Part shown: one piece after another, positions 52,357 through 62,301 of the stretch | Position numbering within the stretch: the first letter of the stretch is position 1 | Layout of the letters: each line of letters opens with the position of its first letter | Assembly: GCA_050300015.1 (NCBI GenBank) | Contig: JBNKWZ010000015.1 | Span: 62,001 to 126,000 of the forward strand | Reading direction: 5' to 3' | From: CAYZQH01 sp050300015 | Lineage (GTDB): Bacteria; Pseudomonadota; Gammaproteobacteria; Pseudomonadales; Cellvibrionaceae | Length of the DNA: 64,000 nucleotides | Notes under the pieces: model-generated | Databases searched by the model: none | Seen by the model: the letters and a program-made list of their open reading frames with translations, nothing else | Told to the model about the DNA's origin: nothing | Position numbers and translations under genes: made by a program

Positions 52357-54048
52357 CTAATACACCACGGTGAGCACCAGATACAGTGCCAATATGGCCA
52401 CCACCCAGGTTACCATCCTTTCAATAGGCCAGTTTTGCGCAAACAACCCCGCGTTGTAGTGGTAGTGTCTAACCGCGCTCACCATGTTCTCCAATGCCAA
52501 TACCGAGCGCTCTTCCAAGCGCTTTGTGGCCGCCATATAGCTATTTAACGCGCGGATGCAAACACTCGGGGCCAATTTTCGGTAAACCCATTCCACATCA
52601 ATGTTGATAGAGGGTAACTCGGGTGGATACAGCCCTTTTAAGTTCAGCCACACGAATGCCAAAGCCGAGAAAAACAGCAATTGCAACTGCGTTAATACGT
52701 GCGTGACATCGTAAGGCGTATACGCCACCTCGAAAGGCAACAGCTGATACAGTAATCCAGGGAATGAACCAATCACCACGCACAGGGTGGCCGCAATGGT
52801 CATGGCAATAAGCATATTGGTGGGGGGCTCTTTGGTACGAATGCCCGAGTCATGTGCAAAAAACGCAAAGTATGGAATCTTAATCCCCGCGTGATGAAAC
52901 ACCCCGGCTGATGCAAACAGCAATATCAGCCACACCCAATCGTGGCCATTTTTAATGGCAGCAGTCATCACCATCGATTTGCTGACAAAACCGCTGAATA
53001 AGGGGAATGCTGATATTGATGCTGCACCGACAATACATAAAATGGTGGTTTTGGGCATAGATTTATACAAACCACCCAACTCAGACCCATTGATGCGGTT
53101 GGTCATATGTAAAACCGCGCCCATGGACATAAATAGCAAGCCTTTAAAAATCACATCTGTAAAGGCATGGGCTACCGCCCCATTAACCGCCAGTGCCGTA
53201 CCGATACCAACGCCCACCACCATAAAGCCTAGCTGATTGATTAAGCTGTAAGCCAATACACGCCGTAGATCGTTTTCGATGACTGCGAAAAAGATGGGGA
53301 AGCAGGCCATGGTCGCACCCACATACACCAGGATATCTGTTCCTGGGTAAGCTCTCGCCAAACAGTAAACCGCCACCTTTGTGGTAAAGGCACTTAAAAA
53401 AACCGTTCCTGTTGGGGTGGATTCGGGGTAAGCATCGGTGAGCCAATTGTGGAAAAACGGAAACGCACACTTAATGCCAAATGCCAGCAAAATCAAATAA
53501 GAGCCAATACTCTCTAAACCAATAAATTCGAACGTAATACTGCCTTTTTGGTGTACTTCAAGTATCACTCCAGCCAACAGTAATAATCCCGAAAAGATAT
53601 TGATAACCAAATAGCGAATACCCGCTGAATAGGCCTTGCGGGTTCTACGTGCCCAAATTAAAAATACGGAGGTGAGCGCCAAAAGCTCCCAAAAGATAAA
53701 CAGCGTAATCATATCGCCGGCAAACACGGCACCTAAGGCGCTGCCCGCATAGAGGATACTCGCCACCTGTTGAACACGGTCTTTCACATGTAGTGAATAG
53801 GTGACGGCAATCAGCGCTGCCACATGAAATAAATACCCGAACAATAAACTGAGCTTGTCGACGCGAAAAAACTCTAATTCAAAATCTAACACCGACAAGG
53901 TGGCGTAAGCACCTCCGGGTGTTTGCCAAAGCAACCCAAAGCCCAGTACAGGAATGCCAATACTGATCACTTTACGTGCGAGGCCTGTTACAAAAAATAA
54001 AGCAAATGCACCTACAAAAAATAAAATAAACGGAGGCAGCTGTAGCAT
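52357..54048 (-). CDS. Mrp-like antiporter subunit D (third antiporter-type subunit)
   Basis: 563 residues with about 14-16 membrane spans and a helical C-terminal extension (about 480-563). The family's proton-path residues are visible: Glu in FWELLALTSVFLI and Lys in GIKCAFPFFHNWLTDAYPES, with a further Lys in FTTKVAVY. This is the MrpD/NuoM-like fold. It is the last gene of a minus-strand operon and overlaps the small membrane protein gene (TGATG). Having a third antiporter-type subunit is unusual for Mrp operons, which normally hold MrpA and MrpD only. Confidence 0.83.
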   Translation of the reverse strand: MLQLPPFILFFVGAFALFFVTGLARKVISIGIPVLGFGLLWQTPGGAYATLSVLDFELEFFRVDKLSLLFGYLFHVAALIAVTYSLHVKDRVQQVASILYAGSALGAVFAGDMITLFIFWELLALTSVFLIWARRTRKAYSAGIRYLVINIFSGLLLLAGVILEVHQKGSITFEFIGLESIGSYLILLAFGIKCAFPFFHNWLTDAYPESTPTGTVFLSAFTTKVAVYCLARAYPGTDILVYVGATMACFPIFFAVIENDLRRVLAYSLINQLGFMVVGVGIGTALAVNGAVAHAFTDVIFKGLLFMSMGAVLHMTNRINGSELGGLYKSMPKTTILCIVGAASISAFPLFSGFVSKSMVMTAAIKNGHDWVWLILLFASAGVFHHAGIKIPYFAFFAHDSGIRTKEPPTNMLIAMTIAATLCVVIGSFPGLLYQLLPFEVAYTPYDVTHVLTQLQLLFFSALAFVWLNLKGLYPPELPSINIDVEWVYRKLAPSVCIRALNSYMAATKRLEERSVLALENMVSAVRHYHYNAGLFAQNWPIERMVTWVVAILALYLVLTVVY

Positions 54049-54350
54049 CAGTGGTGCTCCTCCGAGGGTTCGGAGGGCGCAGCCTGGGCTTCTTTATCGT
54101 CGTAATAATCTTCTGATCGCATTAAAAATGTTCGCATCCATTTGGCGACAATAACCAGTACGACGCAACCCACAAACCCATACAACGGATAGAAACCCCA
54201 GAGCCTCTCAAAGGTGTGGTAAGTGTGACGATGAACAATGACGTCAGCCGCAACCAGCAACGCACAAATGACGTAAAAAACACGCAACATTTTTTTAATA
54301 TTCTCGGGCTTATCAAAAAAACTTGGATTATCCGATGAGTGATTGTCCAT
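54048..54350 (-). CDS. Small two-span membrane protein of the antiporter operon
   Basis: 100 residues with two membrane spans (about 22-42 and 55-75) between a polar N-terminus and an acidic tail ending SEEHH. It lies between two antiporter-type subunits, its stop overlapping the next start, and so probably belongs to the complex. The family is not recognised. Confidence 0.65.
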   Translation of the reverse strand: MDNHSSDNPSFFDKPENIKKMLRVFYVICALLVAADVIVHRHTYHTFERLWGFYPLYGFVGCVVLVIVAKWMRTFLMRSEDYYDDKEAQAAPSEPSEEHH

Positions 54351-54351
54351 T

Positions 54352-55821
54352 TCAAAGCCCCGATATAACCAGTTGATAAAAGAAGTTGGGGAATAAAAAC
54401 AACAGAATACAACCCGCAGAAGTTAAACTCAGAGCCAGCACTGAAGGCCAAGGGGCTTCGCTAATCTCTGATCGTCGCCATTGACCCCCAGTTGCTGCAT
54501 GGTCTATCGCCGGGAAAAAAGCCTTGACCGCTATAGGCATTAAATAGCTTAAACTCAATAACGAGCCCGTTAATAACATGACCATAACGGGCCACTGGTC
54601 GGCCTCAAGAGCACCCGTTAACAAGTACCATTTGCTCCAGCTTCCCCCCGTGGGTGGTAAACCAATGATGCACAAGCTACCAATAAAAAAGGCCGCCATG
54701 GTCACTGGCATTTTGCGCCCAATACCCACCAGTTGGTTCACCTCCGTTTTATGATGCGCCACCAATATGGCACCTGCGCAGAAAAACAGCGTAATTTTAC
54801 CAAACGCGTGCATTAATATATGCAATGCACTACCCGTCGCACCAGCTTCATTTGCCATCAAGGCGCCGGCACTGATATAAGCCAACTGACTGACAGTGGA
54901 ATAAGCCAACCGCGCCTTCAGGTTCTGTTGCTTAAAGGCAATAATGGAGGCCAACAAGGCAGACCCTGCAGCCAAATATAGGAAATAGTCGGTTAGCGGT
55001 AGTGCGGCTAAAGTTTCCAAGCCAAAAATCATCACGCATACTTTGAGTAAAGAGAACACCCCCGCTTTTACCACGGCAACTGCGTGCAACAAAGAACTAA
55101 CGGGTGTGGGCGCCACCATAGCTGCAGGCAGCCATCGATGAAACGGCATCATCGCTGCTTTGCCAATACCAAAAACAAACAACGCAAGTACGATAGAGAG
55201 TAACCAAGGGGAGTCCCCTACCGCAAAAACGCCTTCGGTGCTGAAGGACAAATTCTGAGTGGTCACCCAGGTGGTGAGAATCGCCGTTAGGAAAAACACA
55301 ATAGACGTTGTGAGCAGTATTCCGAGGTAGGTACGCCCACCCAAGCGTGCTTTATCGGTACCCGCGTGCGTGACCAATGGATAAGTGCTGAGCGTTAACA
55401 CCTCATAAAAGACAAAAAGCGTTAACAAATTTTCTGAAAACGCAATGGCAAGTACCGCTGCAATGGCCAAAGCAAACAGGCTATAAAAGCGCGTTTGGTT
55501 CTGCTCGTGATGCCCGCGCATATAACCAATGGCATATATGACTGTAATGAACCACAAAAAACTGGCAATTAACGCGAACAACATACCAAAAGGCTCTAAC
55601 CTAAAGGCCAGGTCTATCCCTGGGAATAAAGGCAATACGTTAAGCGCTACGTCAACCCCACTTTGCAGCTCGAGATACAAGCCACAGCAAACGATGAACA
55701 CGGCCGCGCTTGCAACCAGTGACACGGCCTCCCGAATGTTGGGCCGTTTCCGAGTGAGTATGATCCCTGCAATGGCACCCAGGGGAATAAGCAGCGCTGA
55801 AACAATCAATGCTTGTGCCAT
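54352..55821 (-). CDS. Mrp-like antiporter subunit, NuoL/MrpA-N-type
   Basis: 489 residues with about 14 spans. Motifs include FYEVLTLSTYPLVTHA (proton-path Glu), GKAAMMPFHRWLPAAMVAPT (Lys) and the NuoL/MrpA-type PVSSLLHAVAVVKAG. The VKAG signature and preceding HAVAV resemble NuoL/MrpA more than MrpD, so this gene may supply the MrpA-type antiporter module missing elsewhere in the operon. Its ATG overlaps the stop of the preceding mrpD gene (TAATG). Confidence 0.82.
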   Translation of the reverse strand: MAQALIVSALLIPLGAIAGIILTRKRPNIREAVSLVASAAVFIVCCGLYLELQSGVDVALNVLPLFPGIDLAFRLEPFGMLFALIASFLWFITVIYAIGYMRGHHEQNQTRFYSLFALAIAAVLAIAFSENLLTLFVFYEVLTLSTYPLVTHAGTDKARLGGRTYLGILLTTSIVFFLTAILTTWVTTQNLSFSTEGVFAVGDSPWLLSIVLALFVFGIGKAAMMPFHRWLPAAMVAPTPVSSLLHAVAVVKAGVFSLLKVCVMIFGLETLAALPLTDYFLYLAAGSALLASIIAFKQQNLKARLAYSTVSQLAYISAGALMANEAGATGSALHILMHAFGKITLFFCAGAILVAHHKTEVNQLVGIGRKMPVTMAAFFIGSLCIIGLPPTGGSWSKWYLLTGALEADQWPVMVMLLTGSLLSLSYLMPIAVKAFFPAIDHAATGGQWRRSEISEAPWPSVLALSLTSAGCILLFLFPNFFYQLVISGL

Positions 55822-57305
55822 TACTGCCCTACTCCATCTATATTAAACAGATATTCAGCTGCCATCCCCGAGACCGATACGCTAAGGCGTGTGTCTACAC
55901 CAAAATAAATGTTGGCCAATACCAAACCCCACAACACCACTAAAAAGATGGCCGGTGCCTCCTGGCGTGGCACTTCAACTTCTGGCTTTTGAAAATAAGC
56001 GGTTTCGATTAAACGCCATATGTAAATGACAGTGAACATGGACCCCACAACGATCATCGCTGCGATGGGCCAAAGGTTGGCATCCAATGCGGCCATCACC
56101 AAGTACCATTTACTGACAAAACCGGCCGTAAGCGGCACGCCAATCAAGCTGAGCCCGGCCAAAACAATGCCCATCATGGTAATCGGCATTCTGCGTCCCA
56201 GACCTTTAAAACTATCGATATCTGTTTTACCAACCTGATACAACACCGCAGCCAGCGCCACAAAAATAGCGCCTTTCATTAATGAGTGGTTAAACATATG
56301 AAGCAGCGTGGCCTGCAAGCCCAAAACCGTGCCAAACCCCATACCCACTATCATGTATCCAATTTGCGCCACACTAGAATAGGCGAACATTTTTTTAATG
56401 TTGGTTTGGTTAATGGCCACCAAAGAGGCCATATATACGCCAGCCAACCCCAAAGTTAAAAACAGCGTTTGTAGCGGCAGCGCCTCCACCGAAAAGTTTT
56501 TGTGAAAAATACTGAAGATAAATCGAATAAGCAGATACACCGCCACTTTAGTGGCGGTGGCAGCGACAAAGACCGTAACAATAGAGGGTGCGTAGGTGTA
56601 GGCGTTGGGTAACCACTTATGTAACGGGAACATGGCAAGCTTCATACAAATACCCACCATAATGAAAGCCAGTGCCGCCAACACGGTTTTACTGTCTTCT
56701 ACCGCAGGTAAACGTTCGGCCAAATCAGCAATATTCAATGTTCCGGTCTGGATGTACAAAAAACCAATGCCAATCAAGATAAAGGACGCACCAATGGTAC
56801 CCATCACCAAATATTGATAGGACGCCCACAGTGCTCTGCGATCGGAGCCTAGGGAAATCAAGGCGTAGGTGGACAATGATGATATTTCTAAAAATACGAA
56901 GATATTAAAGGCATCGCCCGTAGCTACAATGCCGAGTAAGCCTGCAAAACACAGTAAGTAGAGTGTATAAAAATAGATTTGCTTCGCGCCTTCTAGCTCG
57001 CGCGAAATACTTTTATAGGCTGGCAACAAAGCAACAAACCCAAAAAAGCTAACAATCAACAACACAAAGGCATTGAGTAAATCGATTCGATACTCGATAC
57101 CCCAGGGTGCCTCCCAAGCACCCAGCATGTAGCTAATAGTACCGTTTGAGACGACCTCTTGTACGAGTAGAGCAGAAATCACTAAACTGACAGCACCAAT
57201 AACCAGTGCAAATAGCCAAACCCATCGGTGATTAAACAGGATCAGGCAAGTGGGTGCTGCCAACAAGGGCAGAATGACTTGTAGTATGGGAAGGTGTTCT
57301 GTCAC
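55821..57305 (-). CDS. mrpD: Mrp antiporter subunit D
   Basis: 494 residues with about 14 spans. FLEISSLSTYALISLG holds the conserved Glu, CMKLAMFPLHKWLPNAY the Lys, and ATATKVAVYLLIRF a second Lys, the MrpD pattern. The start overlaps the mrpC stop by four bases. As the core antiporter subunit it would exchange Na+ (or K+) for H+ together with the small Mrp subunits. Confidence 0.88.
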   Translation of the reverse strand: MTEHLPILQVILPLLAAPTCLILFNHRWVWLFALVIGAVSLVISALLVQEVVSNGTISYMLGAWEAPWGIEYRIDLLNAFVLLIVSFFGFVALLPAYKSISRELEGAKQIYFYTLYLLCFAGLLGIVATGDAFNIFVFLEISSLSTYALISLGSDRRALWASYQYLVMGTIGASFILIGIGFLYIQTGTLNIADLAERLPAVEDSKTVLAALAFIMVGICMKLAMFPLHKWLPNAYTYAPSIVTVFVAATATKVAVYLLIRFIFSIFHKNFSVEALPLQTLFLTLGLAGVYMASLVAINQTNIKKMFAYSSVAQIGYMIVGMGFGTVLGLQATLLHMFNHSLMKGAIFVALAAVLYQVGKTDIDSFKGLGRRMPITMMGIVLAGLSLIGVPLTAGFVSKWYLVMAALDANLWPIAAMIVVGSMFTVIYIWRLIETAYFQKPEVEVPRQEAPAIFLVVLWGLVLANIYFGVDTRLSVSVSGMAAEYLFNIDGVGQ

Positions 57306-57649
57306 GGCGAATCCTTACCCACGATTTCTTGTTCTTCCACTGTTCCATAGGCTTCTTTGATGCGCACCGCCAACGATAACGCTAGCGCCGTCGTTGCGAT
57401 ACCCACGACGATAGCCGTGAGGATGAGCACATGAGGTAAAGGGCTGGAATACACGGTAATGGCATCATCTAAAATCGGTGCGGACCCACCTTCTACTTTA
57501 CCTGCGCTTACATAAAAGATGAAAATCGAGGTTTGAAAAATATTCAAACCAATCACTTTTTTAACAAGATTCCCTTGTGAAATGATGATATACAAACCGA
57601 TCATCATAAGCGCGACTACTATCCAATCATTGTAGAGGGCAAACACCAC
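57302..57649 (-). CDS. mrpC: Mrp antiporter subunit C
   Basis: 115 residues from GTG 57649, chosen because GGAG stands eight bases before it and the length then equals a usual MrpC. An upstream ATG at 57694 would overlap the previous gene by 44 bases. Three spans and the NuoK-like motifs GLYIIISQGNLVKKVIGLNI and ALTAIVVGIATTA-type stretch support the call. It ends in a four-base overlap with mrpD. Confidence 0.87.
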   Translation of the reverse strand: MVFALYNDWIVVALMMIGLYIIISQGNLVKKVIGLNIFQTSIFIFYVSAGKVEGGSAPILDDAITVYSSPLPHVLILTAIVVGIATTALALSLAVRIKEAYGTVEEQEIVGKDSP

Positions 57650-57650
57650 G

Positions 57651-58592
57651 CTACGCACTCCTTTGTTTTGTTCGATAATCGGCAAAGGCAACATAAATCA
57701 ACATCATCACCGCAGCAACGGTGATGCCCACACCCAATTCGATGACCAAGATGCCGAGGTGTTGCCCTGCTATAGGGTTCGACACCAAGTGGTTGTAATC
57801 TAAAAAGGCTTCCCCTGTCACCATTCCCAGAATGCCCACAGAGCCATACAGCATTAACCCGAAAGCCGCGAGCACGCGAACTACGCTGTGCTTAACCACT
57901 TTTTCTAATATGTGCGTTCCAAACAACATAGAATACAAAATCATGCCTGCTGCGAAAATCACTCCTGCTTGAAAACCACCCCCTGGACCGTAATCACCAT
58001 GAAATTGAACGTAAAGTGCGTAAAGCAAAATGGGGGGGATAAAAATCTTGCCAACGATTCGAAGCACGGTATGTTCATGGAGGGAAGTGGAAATTTGAGG
58101 TGCCGGCGCCGGTGACGCTGAAACGAAAAGTACACTCAATACACCGACACCGGCAGTGAAGATAACAGCCACTTCGCCGAATGTATCAAAACCGCGATAA
58201 CTGGCTAGTACAGAGGTCACCACATTGGGTACGCCAACCTCGCCGAACGACGCCAGTAAATAACGTGGCGACAAATGGGTATGGACTGGCGCGTCAGGAG
58301 AGCCGAAGGATGGCATATCTAGTGTGGCAAATATCAGTAATAAACCCACCACACACACCAATGCCAGAGCCCCGAGTGCTGACCCGCCAGGTTTTTGAAA
58401 ACGTCCGGTCATCGCCAGAGTGGTAAACATCAACAACGGTGCAATACCTGCGCCCACCGAAGCCTCGGTAAAGGCTACGTCCACAGCATCCATTAACACG
58501 AAGAAACAGGCAGACAGCAACCCGTAAATACCACACAACATAACCGCAGCAAAAAGGTCTTGTACTCTGGCAATAGCAATGGCGGTAAACAC
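57651..58592 (-). CDS. mrpB: MrpA C-terminal-type (DUF4040/MbhD-MbhE) fused to MrpB
   Basis: 313 residues as given from GTG 58592. The first half resembles DUF4040/MbhD (LFAAVMLCGIYGLLSACFFVL, DVAFTEASVGAGI) and the MbhE region (GFDTFGEVAVIFTAGVGVLSVL). The second half is MnhB (HGDYGPGGGFQAGVIFAAG). The frame continues upstream through hydrophobic IAIALFIDIILLAFLVF without any ATG/GTG/TTG, while CAGGAG stands at 58641-58646. The real start may be a rare codon such as ATC 58631, nine bases after that site. The fusion supplies the MrpA C-terminal domain separately from the antiporter module. Confidence 0.83.
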   Translation of the reverse strand: MFTAIAIARVQDLFAAVMLCGIYGLLSACFFVLMDAVDVAFTEASVGAGIAPLLMFTTLAMTGRFQKPGGSALGALALVCVVGLLLIFATLDMPSFGSPDAPVHTHLSPRYLLASFGEVGVPNVVTSVLASYRGFDTFGEVAVIFTAGVGVLSVLFVSASPAPAPQISTSLHEHTVLRIVGKIFIPPILLYALYVQFHGDYGPGGGFQAGVIFAAGMILYSMLFGTHILEKVVKHSVVRVLAAFGLMLYGSVGILGMVTGEAFLDYNHLVSNPIAGQHLGILVIELGVGITVAAVMMLIYVAFADYRTKQRSA

Positions 58593-58673
58593 CAGAAACG
58601 CCAGTAGAATAATGTCAATAAACAGTGCGATGGCGATGCTCTCCTGTTCTGTAGCGGTTAAACTAAAAACGCA

Positions 58674-59003
58674 TTATTGATTGGCTTCTTTTTTAGGGAA
58701 ATCCAACTGTGGCTTTAGCCCACCATGCTGGGCCGCCTTCGCAAGGGCGTGATTGGAGGTGGGGCTGGTAAATAGAATAAACAGTAAGATCATACCCAAC
58801 TTAAAAAGCTCGATGCCCCACCCTGAAATGAGCATTAGCCCTGCGACGATTAGAATGGTTGCAAGGGTATCCGTAATTCCCGCAGCGTGCATCCGAGTAT
58901 AAAGATCGGGAAAGCGTAACAACCCTACCGCACCGGAAACCAACAAAAAACATCCTGCAGCTATGCAAACAGCGCTGAGCAAGGAGGCAATTGTACTTAT
59001 CAT
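58674..59003 (-). CDS. mrpG: Mrp antiporter subunit G
   Basis: 109 residues with three spans. MrpG motifs: GAVGLLRFPDLYTRMHAAGITDTL and ILLFILFTSPTSNHALAKAA. The ATG overlaps the mrpF stop by four bases. Part of the Mrp membrane complex. Confidence 0.9.
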   Translation of the reverse strand: MISTIASLLSAVCIAAGCFLLVSGAVGLLRFPDLYTRMHAAGITDTLATILIVAGLMLISGWGIELFKLGMILLFILFTSPTSNHALAKAAQHGGLKPQLDFPKKEANQ

Positions 59004-59293
59004 AGGGGTTCACCCTCCTTTGATACGGCTTCTTTCGAGGTTTTGGTGTACTCAAAGTAGCGCAGAACGCCAATCACGCTGATAAAATTGATCAAAGCGT
59101 AAACCATAGCGATGTCCAGAAAGTCAGGCCTACCCGCCAGATAACCCAGTGTTCCAATCAGCAACACCGTTTTCGTCCCAAAGGCGTTCAAGGCCAAAAG
59201 TCTATCGTAAACGGTGGGCCCACGCGTGGCTCGAATTAGTGCCAGCGCCATCACAGTAAGTAGAGAGAAGGCCAAAACAGTTAGCATGCTCAT
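59000..59293 (-). CDS. mrpF: Mrp antiporter subunit F
   Basis: 97 residues with three spans. The MrpF signature ALIRATRGPTVYDRLLALNA is clear, followed by LDIAMVYALINFISVIGV. It overlaps both mrpE and mrpG by four bases, so translation is coupled. Confidence 0.9.
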   Translation of the reverse strand: MSMLTVLAFSLLTVMALALIRATRGPTVYDRLLALNAFGTKTVLLIGTLGYLAGRPDFLDIAMVYALINFISVIGVLRYFEYTKTSKEAVSKEGEPL

Positions 59294-59760
59294 TGCTCCA
59301 ATGCATTGACTTGTCGCGCCATGACACCCTTTTTGACTTCTTCCAACGCTTCTTTGGTCAAAGCGTGTACAACCACTTCATCGCTTTCAATATCAATAGA
59401 AATGGTGCCTGGGGTCAGGGTAATCGAGTTTGTATAAATCACCTTTGCCATATCGGACCCTTGTGGCAAGGGGAACCGCCCGACGCAAGGACTGATGTCT
59501 AAGGTGGGAGACCAAATACGTTTGACCACCTCAATATTGCCCTGCACAATTTTTACCAAGAGCCATAGGTAATATTTGGGAAGCTTTGAGGTCAGATGAA
59601 TAGGTTGAGACTCGTGATCCACCACATCCATTCGATGGGACAACCAAACAACAAAGAGTACGGAGATTAGGCCAAAGCTCATAATAAGCTCCGTATAATG
59701 GCCAGAGTTTGCCAGCCAAATGCCACTTAAAAGTACAAAGGTACTCACCGTGTGCCGCAT
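59290..59760 (-). CDS. mrpE: Mrp antiporter subunit E
   Basis: 156 residues. Two N-terminal spans and the MrpE cytoplasmic domain with LWLLVKIVQGNIEVVKRIW and SITLTPGTISIDIESDEVVVHAL. It is the first gene of the nine-gene minus-strand operon, so the promoter should lie just beyond 59760. MrpE is needed for assembly of the antiporter complex. Confidence 0.9.
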   Translation of the reverse strand: MRHTVSTFVLLSGIWLANSGHYTELIMSFGLISVLFVVWLSHRMDVVDHESQPIHLTSKLPKYYLWLLVKIVQGNIEVVKRIWSPTLDISPCVGRFPLPQGSDMAKVIYTNSITLTPGTISIDIESDEVVVHALTKEALEEVKKGVMARQVNALEQ

Positions 59761-61135
59761 AGCGTTCGCCTTATTATTAGAAACTTGCTTTTACACGACC
59801 CCAATGGCGCAGAGGTTGCCATCGAACACTGCCGCCGAAGGCTTCACTGCAGCGCTTCGCGTTTACCAAGTGTCGCCCCCAGTAACACCCACATTTTGCA
59901 GGGGCAATTGCCGCCAAAGCACTTTACAACATTGTAGATGAGATTATCTACGCAGTACAGCCAACGGGTTATAAGGGAAACATTTGGAGAATTCTTAATC
60001 AAAGGTGTTTAAGAAACAGACGCGCTTTGGATAATGATAACTTATCAAGCACCTGCCGTTGCAGGGACACCCCAAATTTTCAGTGTAAGCGTTGTGAGTG
60101 TAAACAATCGCGTTGACTTCCCACACAAACTGGGGAACTGCTGATTATGCGATTAGAAACGCAAATTTCGTGGTCACCCCTTTTCTATAGGGTGCCTTGC
60201 TGTAGAATTAGGCGCCATTAATCTTGATGCAAGCAAGCTCACGGGTTCAATTCATCAGGCAAACCCGGTACTCAACTGCACCTGAGATGCATCATGACGA
60301 ATACCCAATAGCACCAAACAAATGTGTTTGCCTGAGAATAACCCACAACAAGTGACCCATCCCACACTGTCACCTGCACTCCCGCAGCCAAGCCCCGCCT
60401 AAATACGCACTACAGGCATAAAAGCCCTTTAAATAATGGGGTTTTCTTTAGATAAAAAACCTGAGGAGTTATTCTAAACTTGTTGCCTTTTGTAAACGAT
60501 AATCGTGACGCTTACGGAAACAATCTTGGGGTTACAATTCAATACACGATCTTCGTTTAGAAAGTTTTAGGAACCTCCGCCCGAGCTTCGAAATGGGAAA
60601 TTGGTGCACTTAGACCTTTGCAGGTGCGTTGGAGCGACCACGGCCATTGACGAGGCATTTGTTAACCAGCGCTGCTCAAACTGGCGCTGTCATCGCCATT
60701 ACTGCACATACATCAAACAAACGCAGTCACCAGGTCCTGGCAGAATAATTTTGAACAATTTTCACCGTCGTGCCCGTTTTTAACAGCATTTTTGAATACC
60801 ATTTTATCCAAGGCCTTCAATGGCACATGTTTCAGTTTTCATAATGACAGTGTCTCGCCCGTCCAGCTATTGATACCTTATTATGAACAAAAGAACCGGA
60901 GTGTAATGGCTCCAGCTTGAATCATATTGGGTTGTAATCACAAAGATGAGCAACGCCAACACTATTATCCCAGCAGAAATCGTTGTCAGGTTAGTTGCGG
61001 CACGAATGCCCAATCATTGGCTACCGAGCCAACGAACGCCCAAAAAATACAAGGTGGTTCACACATCCGTGCCAGTCTTTTTGGGGCGTGCAATATAAGA
61101 GATAGAATCTATTTTATTGCCAACTTAATAAGAGA
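59761..61135. other. 1.4-kb gap between antiporter operon and esterase gene
   Basis: No gene recognised. Several short frames lack ribosome binding sites and motifs. The promoter of the antiporter operon should lie at the left end. A weak A-rich/T-rich hairpin near 60420-60450 was not convincing. A GGTTCAATTC-like string near 60243 resembles a tRNA T-arm, but no cloverleaf can be drawn around it. Confidence 0.35.
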
Positions 61136-62125
61136 TTAAGGCAAGGTAAATTTCTTTAAGAAATTCCAACCGGTGTGGGCATCGAGCGGTACGTGACCAG
61201 CGCTTGCGGAGCAAAAACCCGTCTCCACACCCTCTGCGCATTGGGTACTGATGGTACAAATACCCTGTTGCACAGTCTGACTGGTACACCCATTTTTCTG
61301 CTTCCAGGCGTCGTTGGTCCCAACGGCCCCCAGAAAATTAATGCAGGTTCCGGTAAAGCAGTCTTCGCCTCCGTTATATTTCACAAAATTGTCATCTGCA
61401 CCGCGTTGACTCAACAAAGGTACTGCACGAGGTGGATTACACTGACTAACATTTTCTTGGAGTAAGTCAAAACCTTCGGGCGCAAAAGCGGCAAAAACAT
61501 CCGATGCATGGCACGCTAAGTAATGCGTCATACCGCCCCCCATTGAAAAGCCCGTTGCATACACACGACTTTCATCGATATTGGCCACTTTTTTCACTTC
61601 TTCAACAATCGCTTTTGCAAAAGCCACATCGTCGATATTGTTATCCTTAGTACAACAAGGACCAACATTCCAAGCACCACCACCAATACCATTGGCCGGT
61701 GATCCAGATGGTGCAACCAAAATAAAGCCTTCGCTGTCCGCAATGGATCTATAGCCGGTTCCGTTAATTTCATCGCCACCGTTGCCACCTATGCCATGAA
61801 ACCGCAAAACCAATGGCACGCGTCTATCTGTTGGATAACTGCTAGGTACATGCATATAGTACTCACGTTGGTTATTGCCGACCTGTACCGTTTTACGTCC
61901 CCCTGACGGACGCGTGGTAATGAGCCCTGAGGTAGATGAACTCGACGAAGATGAAGAGCTACTACTCGAACTACTAGAACTGCTTGAACTACTCGATGTA
62001 CTGGATGAGCTAGTTGAAGAGGAAATTGGCTGTCCCCCGCACGCAACTAAACCAAAGCTTGCAATCAAGACAACCGCGCTAATTGCGCCACGCTTGACAG
62101 GGGTATTCGTAATAAAAAGCGCCAT
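61136..62125 (-). CDS. Poly-Ser lipoprotein esterase, CE1/PHB-depolymerase type
   Basis: 329 residues. Lipobox LVAC (Cys29), Ser/Thr linker (about 35-66), then an alpha/beta-hydrolase domain. The nucleophile Ser lies in TGFSMGGGMT, the acid is probably an Asp in SQRGADDNFV, and the base His is in SAGHVPLDAH. Two CC/C pairs (GPCCTKD and others) suggest disulfides, as in feruloyl or acetylxylan esterases of CE1 and related PHB-depolymerase-like enzymes. It probably removes ester groups from plant or algal polysaccharide at the cell surface. It stands alone on its strand but belongs functionally with the other Ser-linker enzymes in the window. Confidence 0.85.
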   Translation of the reverse strand: MALFITNTPVKRGAISAVVLIASFGLVACGGQPISSSTSSSSTSSSSSSSSSSSSSSSSSSSSSTSGLITTRPSGGRKTVQVGNNQREYYMHVPSSYPTDRRVPLVLRFHGIGGNGGDEINGTGYRSIADSEGFILVAPSGSPANGIGGGAWNVGPCCTKDNNIDDVAFAKAIVEEVKKVANIDESRVYATGFSMGGGMTHYLACHASDVFAAFAPEGFDLLQENVSQCNPPRAVPLLSQRGADDNFVKYNGGEDCFTGTCINFLGAVGTNDAWKQKNGCTSQTVQQGICTISTQCAEGVETGFCSASAGHVPLDAHTGWNFLKKFTLP

Positions 62126-62301
62126 TGCCCAACTCCAAAGGTATTCATTATGTTATTAAAAACGTAGGGATTATAATTGGCTTGCGGCCTATTTGCCATG
62201 CACATCACTTGGTGCCTAGCAAGCCAGTGCCAGCTACTATATCGAAACAATATGAGGAAGTTATGAGAGGCAAAGCCGCTTGGGCATCAGATTGGTCAAA
62301 T

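Noticed and set aside
60236..60300. tRNA-like string GGTTCAATTC
   Set aside because: No acceptor, D or anticodon arms can be paired around it.
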